Assembly: GCA_945870575.1 (NCBI GenBank)
Contig: CAMBSK010000039.1
Span: 1 to 18,793 of the forward strand
Length of the DNA: 18,793 nt
From: Bordetella parapertussis
GTDB taxonomy: Bacteria > Pseudomonadota > Gammaproteobacteria > Burkholderiales > Burkholderiaceae_C
Direction: 5' to 3'
Part shown: one piece after another, positions 14,441 through 18,793 of the stretch
How positions within the stretch are numbered: position 1 is the stretch's first letter
How the letters are laid out: each line of letters opens with the position of its first letter
Position numbers and translations under genes: made by a program
The notes under the pieces: generated by a model
Database searches by the model: none
Seen by the model: the letters and a program-made list of their open reading frames with translations, nothing else
Told to the model about the DNA's origin: nothing

Positions 14441-15814
14441 ATGGCAAGCACACTCAGCGACAAACTCTCGCGCCTGGTTCGCCAGATCAGCGGCCAGGCC
14501 CGTATCACCGAAGCCAATGTGGCCGATATGTTGCGCGAGGTGCGCATGGCTTTGTTGGAAGCAGATGTGGCGCTGCCGGTGGTGCGCGATTTCATTGCCC
14601 GCGTCAAGGACAAGGCGCTGGGTCAGGAAGTCATCGGTTCATTGACGCCGGGGCAGGTGCTCGTCAGCATCGTGCAGCGCGAACTCAGCGCCACCATGGG
14701 CGAGGGCGTGTCTGACATCAATCTGGCGGCGCAACCCCCGGCGGTCATCCTCATGGCCGGGTTGCAAGGTGCCGGTAAAACCACCACCACCGCCAAACTG
14801 GCCAAGCACCTGATCACCAAACGCAAGAAAAAAGTCTTGACGGTGTCGGCTGACGTCTACCGCCCGGCGGCGATTGAGCAATTGAAAAGCGTGACGGCGC
14901 AAGCGGGCGCCGAATGGTTTCCCAGTGACCCGTCGCAAAAACCGGTGCAGATTGCTCTGGCCGCGCTCGACTATGCGCGCAACCATTATTTTGATGTGCT
15001 GCTGATTGACACTGCCGGTCGCCTAGCGATTGACGAAGCTTTGATGAACGAGATCAAGGCATTGCACGCAGCGGTGCATCCGGTGGAAACTTTGTTTGTG
15101 GTCGACGCCATGCTGGGTCAGGACGCGATCAATACCGCCAAGGCGTTCAAGGAGGCGCTGCCCTTGACCGGCATTGTGCTGACCAAAACCGATGGCGATT
15201 CACGCGGCGGTGCGGCGCTGTCCGTGCGTCAGATCACCGGCGCGCCGATCAAGTTTTCCGGCACCAGTGAAAAAATCGACGGCCTGGAAGCCTTTGATGC
15301 CGAGCGTCATGCCGGGCGCATGCTGGGCATGGGCGATATCCTGGCTTTGGTCGAGCAGGTCACGGCCAATGTGGACCTGGAAGCTGCGCAAAAAATGGCG
15401 GCCAAGCTCAAAAGCGGCGACGGCTTTGACCTGAACGATTTTTTGTCGCAGATACAGCAGATGAAGCAAATGGGCGGTTTGTCCAGCTTGATGGACAAAA
15501 TGCCCGGCCAGATCGCGGCCAAGGCCAAGGACGTGGATTTGAATCGCGCCGAAAAAGAGATGGTGAAAAAGCAAGGCATCATCCACAGCATGACGCCTTA
15601 TGAGCGTGCCAAGCCGGACATCATCAAAGCCACGCGCAAGCGCCGGATCGCCGCCGGTGCGGGCGTGCAAGTGCAAGAAGTCAATCGCTTGCTCAATGAA
15701 TTTGGACAAATGCAAGACATGATGAAAAAAATGCGCGGCGGCGGCTTGATGAAGATGATGAAAAAGCTGGGCGGCATGAAAGGCATGGGCGGGTTTCCCG
15801 GCATGCCGCGTTGA
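14441..15814 (+). CDS. ffh: Signal recognition particle GTPase
   Basis: The 457-aa protein binds 4.5S RNA and signal sequences of nascent membrane proteins and delivers ribosomes to FtsY. The N domain covers about 1-95. The G domain has the P-loop GLQGAGKTT at 107-115, DTAGR at 190-194 and TKTDGDSRGG at 248-257. The methionine-rich M domain lies from about 300 to the end and ends in Met/Gly-rich sequence (MKKLGGMKGMGGFPGMPR). The ATG at 14441 (MASTLSDKLSRLVRQ) fits the family N-terminus and has AAGG eight bases upstream. The frame stays open upstream to 14018, but that stretch is antisense to ypjD and does not look like protein. The length matches Ffh (about 453 aa). A strong terminator follows. 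Confidence 0.97.
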   Translation: MASTLSDKLSRLVRQISGQARITEANVADMLREVRMALLEADVALPVVRDFIARVKDKALGQEVIGSLTPGQVLVSIVQRELSATMGEGVSDINLAAQPPAVILMAGLQGAGKTTTTAKLAKHLITKRKKKVLTVSADVYRPAAIEQLKSVTAQAGAEWFPSDPSQKPVQIALAALDYARNHYFDVLLIDTAGRLAIDEALMNEIKALHAAVHPVETLFVVDAMLGQDAINTAKAFKEALPLTGIVLTKTDGDSRGGAALSVRQITGAPIKFSGTSEKIDGLEAFDAERHAGRMLGMGDILALVEQVTANVDLEAAQKMAAKLKSGDGFDLNDFLSQIQQMKQMGGLSSLMDKMPGQIAAKAKDVDLNRAEKEMVKKQGIIHSMTPYERAKPDIIKATRKRRIAAGAGVQVQEVNRLLNEFGQMQDMMKKMRGGGLMKMMKKLGGMKGMGGFPGMPR

Positions 15815-15864
15815 TCAACAGGCGCTCATGCAAACCCTGCAAACAGCGTAAGCCCCGGGGGCAT

Positions 15865-15896
15865 AAAAAAGCCTGCAACGCATTGCAGGCTTTTTT
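15865..15896. terminator. Bidirectional terminator between ffh and the carbonic anhydrase gene
   Basis: AAAAAAGCCTGCAA (15865-15878) and TTGCAGGCTTTTTT (15883-15896) are perfect 14-bp arms around a CGCA loop. There is a T run on both strands, as expected between convergent genes. Confidence 0.93.
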
Positions 15897-15910
15897 GTGT
15901 CAAAAGGTTA

Positions 15911-17137
15911 TCAACCGCCGGCGTTGATCTTGCGGCCGTTGAGGCTTTGCACCGGGCGGGCATTGAGCTTGTAAGGAAATTTGCCGACCTGGTCCTTGGA
16001 CATGTCCATGGGTTTTTTCAGGATGTAGAACTGAACACCTTCGGTACAAGGCGGTGTGGTCAGCGAACCTTCGTAGTTGTAAAAGCCGAGTTCCTTGGGC
16101 AGCATATTGCCAGGATTGAAGCTGACTTTTTCAGGTAAAAACTCTTCGCCTTCTTTGGGCGGCAGATTGGCCCACAGGGTTTTGATGGCAGCGTTGTCTT
16201 TGCCTTCATTCAGCAGCACACCGATGACGGCGAGCTTGCCGTCTTTGCTTTTGTGCACAAAGTGCGCGACCATGGAGGCGTTTTTGCCGTCGACCTGTTC
16301 TTCAGACGGTCGGTGGAAGTGGAATTGCAACAAGTCGTAGCTTTCCTTGTTGATGGTCAGCGTGCTGCCGGGTTCCACATTCACTTGTATGGTGTGGCCG
16401 TTGTTGAGCATCTTGAGCGGGCCTTCCTTGTAATCCACGCTCAGCATGTCCTTGGATTTTTCAAACGGGCCGATGATGTTCAGCGGCGATTGTTTTTTGC
16501 CGGTGCCGCAGACGGGGAAGTTGTCGCCCCAGTGCTCAGGGCCGTTGTCGCCTTCATAACCCCAGTGGACTGCATGCGCTTTGTCGTCTTTTTTGCCGTG
16601 TGCGTCCTTGGCCGGGTCTTCTTTCTCGGTGGATTTTTTGCAATCCTGTAACACCTTGATTTTTTGACCCGCAGCAGCCAGCGCGTTTTGCGCCGCACAC
16701 ACGGTTTGCAAACGGTTGCTCCATTCGGCCATTTCCAATGCTTTCTGAAATGCGGCTATCGTGCCTTCGTCCTGGGCGCCCTTGGTCAGCAAACGGATAG
16801 ACGCCATGCCGACTTGTCGCTCAGCACTCAAGGCTTTTTGAATTTTGTACAGGCTTTCTATGTCTTGCAACACAATGCCGTTGGAGAACGCGGCTTTCAA
16901 CGCATCCAGTTCTTGTGCGCTGGTGCCGCCGGCATCAGCCGCGAGTTCGTCGCCCACTGGCTCGCTCTCATTCGCTTTTTCCAGCGCTTCCTTGGCTTCG
17001 CCGAGTTGCTCGGTGAGTTCACCCACCTCAGCCACCAAGTTTTTTTTCGCTGAGTAATTCAAATAGGCCAGGGTGGATACGGCCACCAGGCAAACCCCCA
17101 GGAGGATTTCCAATATCAAACGTAGGTATTTTTTCAT
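15911..17137 (-). CDS. Alpha-type carbonic anhydrase with membrane-anchored coiled-coil N-terminal extension
   Basis: The 408-aa protein should interconvert CO2 and bicarbonate outside the cytoplasmic membrane. The carbonic anhydrase domain runs from about residue 190 (HWGYEGDNGPEHWGD) to the end. The zinc ligands His273, His275 (QFHFH) and His292 (AHFVH) are intact, as are the proton-shuttle-type His248 (NNGHTIQV), Thr360 (SLTTPPC) and the likely disulfide Cys210-Cys364. Before it come a membrane segment at about 5-26, a coiled coil at about 33-57, an acidic Gly/Ala linker, a helical region at about 75-167 with Cys147 and Cys166, and a Lys-rich hinge at about 167-187. Usual bacterial alpha enzymes are about 220-250 aa. 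The ATG at 17137 (MKKYLRLILEILLG) gives a proper anchor; the GTG at 17191 adds 18 unlikely residues. Confidence 0.9.
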   Translation of the reverse strand: MKKYLRLILEILLGVCLVAVSTLAYLNYSAKKNLVAEVGELTEQLGEAKEALEKANESEPVGDELAADAGGTSAQELDALKAAFSNGIVLQDIESLYKIQKALSAERQVGMASIRLLTKGAQDEGTIAAFQKALEMAEWSNRLQTVCAAQNALAAAGQKIKVLQDCKKSTEKEDPAKDAHGKKDDKAHAVHWGYEGDNGPEHWGDNFPVCGTGKKQSPLNIIGPFEKSKDMLSVDYKEGPLKMLNNGHTIQVNVEPGSTLTINKESYDLLQFHFHRPSEEQVDGKNASMVAHFVHKSKDGKLAVIGVLLNEGKDNAAIKTLWANLPPKEGEEFLPEKVSFNPGNMLPKELGFYNYEGSLTTPPCTEGVQFYILKKPMDMSKDQVGKFPYKLNARPVQSLNGRKINAGG

Positions 17138-17320
17138 GATTGCTCTGAATGAAAAAGAAAGGGAGAGGCGGTGTACAAACGCGATGAACACCGGGATAAG
17201 AGATGGTATCGGCTTGTCCCCGTTGTCTCTTTAGCCAATTGATAGTAAATAGATTCTTTCTGATTAGTTTATAAATTAAATAGCCTAGTCAGGGTGAAAA
17301 ATTCTTTGTTTTAAGGATTT
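17138..17320 (-). other. AT-rich gap before the carbonic anhydrase gene
   Basis: The 183 bp hold no supportable gene. The part at about 17230-17320 is AT-rich and would suit a promoter for the carbonic anhydrase gene, but I find no pair of hexamers good enough to name. An imperfect hairpin (GTGAAAA at 17294-17300 with TTTTCAC at 17318-17324, overlapping the cupin stop) has no T run. Confidence 0.3.
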
Positions 17321-17704
17321 TCACGCTCGCACAAACGCTGTCACCAAGGCCTGGTCACCTGCTTGGCGGCTGCAATGACCGTGCAGCTTGTCGTTGAAAA
17401 CGGCGCCTTCTGGCAGCAGATCGGCAGAGAAAAAATGTTGGCCTGCTTTGAACACGCGGGTGCTGCCGTCTTGTAAACCGATTTCCATTTGCCCTTGCAA
17501 AATGAACACCCATTGCGGACTGGTGGTGACGTGAAAACTGCTTTGAAAGCCGATCGGGCTGTGGCGCAGTTGAAGGCCTTGTACGGGCAGCAGTTCGCTC
17601 AGTCGGGACTGTTCAGTTCCATGATCCAGAGGAATGCTTTCCTCGCGAAAACGGGCGCGCCCGTCGGTGTCAGTGAATAAAACTGTGCGTGTGAATGTTT
17701 GCAT
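17321..17704 (-). CDS. Small cupin-domain protein
   Basis: The 127-aa single-domain protein has a cupin-like barrel. The first motif region is GFQSSFHVTTSPQWVFILQGQMEIGLQDG (residues about 52-80) with His58; the usual second histidine and glutamate are not clearly placed, so metal binding is uncertain. The second motif region runs from about Gly88 to Gly109, with FFSADLLPEG and HGH (His108, His110). Such proteins include small sensors and isomerases; I cannot assign a substrate. There is no signal peptide, so it is probably cytoplasmic. It is divergent from miaB (97-bp gap) and lies upstream of the carbonic anhydrase gene on the same strand, with 183 bp of AT-rich DNA between them. Confidence 0.8.
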   Translation of the reverse strand: MQTFTRTVLFTDTDGRARFREESIPLDHGTEQSRLSELLPVQGLQLRHSPIGFQSSFHVTTSPQWVFILQGQMEIGLQDGSTRVFKAGQHFFSADLLPEGAVFNDKLHGHCSRQAGDQALVTAFVRA

Positions 17705-17801
17705 GCACGCATCATAAAGAAGGCAGTCGATACAATCGCGGCTTCTTCAACAGCCTCTGGATCTAAACCATGACCCGCTGCACAAGCCACAAGGCTTTGC
17801 C

Positions 17802-18793
17802 ATGAGCCGCAAAGTCTTCATCAAAACCTTCGGCTGCCAAATGAACGAGTACGACTCGGACAAGATGGCAGATGTACTGGGTGCGGCCCAGGGCTACGAA
17901 CAAACCACCGACATTGACCAAGCCGATCTGGTGGTTTTTAACACCTGTTCAGTGCGCGAAAAAGCCCAGGAGAAAGTGTTCTCCGATTTAGGACGCGTGC
18001 GGCACTTGAAGAAAAAAGGCGTGCAAATTGCAGTAGGCGGTTGCGTCGCCAGCCAAGAAGGCGCAGCCATCATCGCGCGCGCGCCGTTTGTGGATGTGGT
18101 GTTCGGCCCGCAGACCTTGCACCGCTTGCCCGAGTTGTTGAACCAACGCAAAGCTTTGAATAAGCCGCAGGTGGACATCAGCTTTCCCGAAATAGAAAAG
18201 TTTGACCATTTGCCGCCTGCGCGTGTTGATGGTGCGTCTGCGTTTGTGTCCATCATGGAAGGCTGCTCCAAATATTGCAGCTACTGCGTGGTGCCCTACA
18301 CGCGCGGTGAAGAAATCAACCGTCCGCTCGACGATGTGTTGACCGAGGTCGCCGGTTTGTGCGCCCAGGGTGTGAAAGAAATCACGCTGCTCGGCCAAAA
18401 CGTGAATGCCTACAGAGGCAGCATGGGCGGCACGTCAGAGATCGCAGACTTTGCACTGTTGATTGAATACATCGCCGAGATTCCCGGTGTTGAGCGCATC
18501 CGCTACACCACCAGCCATCCAAATGAATTCACGCAGCGCTTGGTCGATGTATATGCCAAAGTGCCGCAACTCGTCAGCCATTTGCATTTGCCGGTGCAAC
18601 ATGGCAGCGACCGCATACTCATGGCCATGAAGCGCGGTTACACCGCCATGGAATACAAAAGCACAATTCGCAAACTGCGTGCAGTGCGCTCTGATATTTC
18701 AATGAGTTCGGATTTCATCGTCGGGTTTCCCGGCGAAACCGAAGAAGACTTTGACAAACTGATGAAGCTGATCACCGACATCGGTTTTGACGC
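17802..18793 (+). CDS. miaB: tRNA-2-methylthio-N6-dimethylallyladenosine synthase (3' end outside window)
   Basis: The first 330 residues are visible. This radical-SAM methylthiotransferase adds the 2-methylthio group to i6A37 of tRNAs. The N-terminal UPF0004 domain has cluster cysteines Cys12 ([11 protein letters not shown]), Cys49 ([10 protein letters not shown]) and Cys81 ([10 protein letters not shown]). The radical-SAM motif CSKYCSYC gives Cys155, Cys159 and Cys162. [25 protein letters not shown] and [15 protein letters not shown] match MiaB well. The C-terminal TRAM domain lies beyond the window. The ATG at 17802 fits the family start ([15 protein letters not shown]), with AAGG seven bases upstream. 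A short reading frame at 17770-17805 overlaps the start codon. Confidence 0.96.
   Translation, partial: MSRKVFIKTFGCQMNEYDSDKMADVLGAAQGYEQTTDIDQADLVVFNTCSVREKAQEKVFSDLGRVRHLKKKGVQIAVGGCVASQEGAAIIARAPFVDVVFGPQTLHRLPELLNQRKALNKPQVDISFPEIEKFDHLPPARVDGASAFVSIMEGCSKYCSYCVVPYTRGEEINRPLDDVLTEVAGLCAQGVKEITLLGQNVNAYRGSMGGTSEIADFALLIEYIAEIPGVERIRYTTSHPNEFTQRLVDVYAKVPQLVSHLHLPVQHGSDRILMAMKRGYTAMEYKSTIRKLRAVRSDISMSSDFIVGFPGETEEDFDKLMKLITDIGFD

Noticed and set aside
17731..17736. TACAAT as the -10 of a miaB promoter
   Set aside because: No acceptable -35 sequence lies 16-18 bp upstream, so the promoter cannot be supported.

Overview
The window looks like a chromosomal housekeeping segment of a betaproteobacterium in the order Burkholderiales. 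This is inferred from gene content and order: mpl, tlpA-like, accB-accC-prmA, a DUF3426 zinc-ribbon gene, a PfkB kinase, a Lys/Ala-rich histone H1-like gene, nrdB/nrdA, ampD, a PP0621-type gene, ypjD/ccsA diverging from ffh, and miaB. GC content is moderate and coding density is high. I see no insertion sequence, prophage, CRISPR array, rRNA or tRNA. No database search was possible, so names rest on motif recognition.

Left part (1-7490): the 3' end of a class I DAHP synthase gene runs rightward and ends in a clean intrinsic terminator, convergent with mpl (cell-wall peptide recycling, minus strand). Diverging from mpl is a rightward run: an unrecognised 206-aa protein, a membrane-anchored thioredoxin-like protein, accB and accC (biotin carrier and biotin carboxylase of acetyl-CoA carboxylase), prmA, a zinc-ribbon membrane protein, and a PfkB-type sugar/nucleoside kinase. 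aroQ, which often sits between tlpA and accB in related genomes, is not there.

Middle part (7487-14371), all on the minus strand. Read in the direction of transcription: ypjD/ccsA-like, a 73-aa PP0621-type zinc protein and ampD are tightly packed. Then come nrdA and nrdB (class Ia ribonucleotide reductase), with a sigma-70-type promoter overlapped by two NrdR-box-like palindromes exactly 32 bp apart. A histone H1-like gene built on a 30/60-bp tandem repeat follows. The gaps after nrdA and nrdB contain several hairpins.

Right part (14441-18793): ffh (SRP GTPase) runs rightward and converges, across a near-perfect bidirectional terminator, on a minus-strand alpha-type carbonic anhydrase. That protein carries an unusual membrane anchor, coiled coil and helical N-terminal extension. 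Upstream of it is a small cupin gene, which diverges from miaB (tRNA methylthiotransferase, cut by the window end).

I found no clearly new multi-gene system. The best leads are the extended carbonic anhydrase, the repeat architecture and conserved-looking tail of the histone-like protein, the divergent second NrdR box, the hairpin cluster between nrdB and the histone gene, and the unrecognised gene at 1941.
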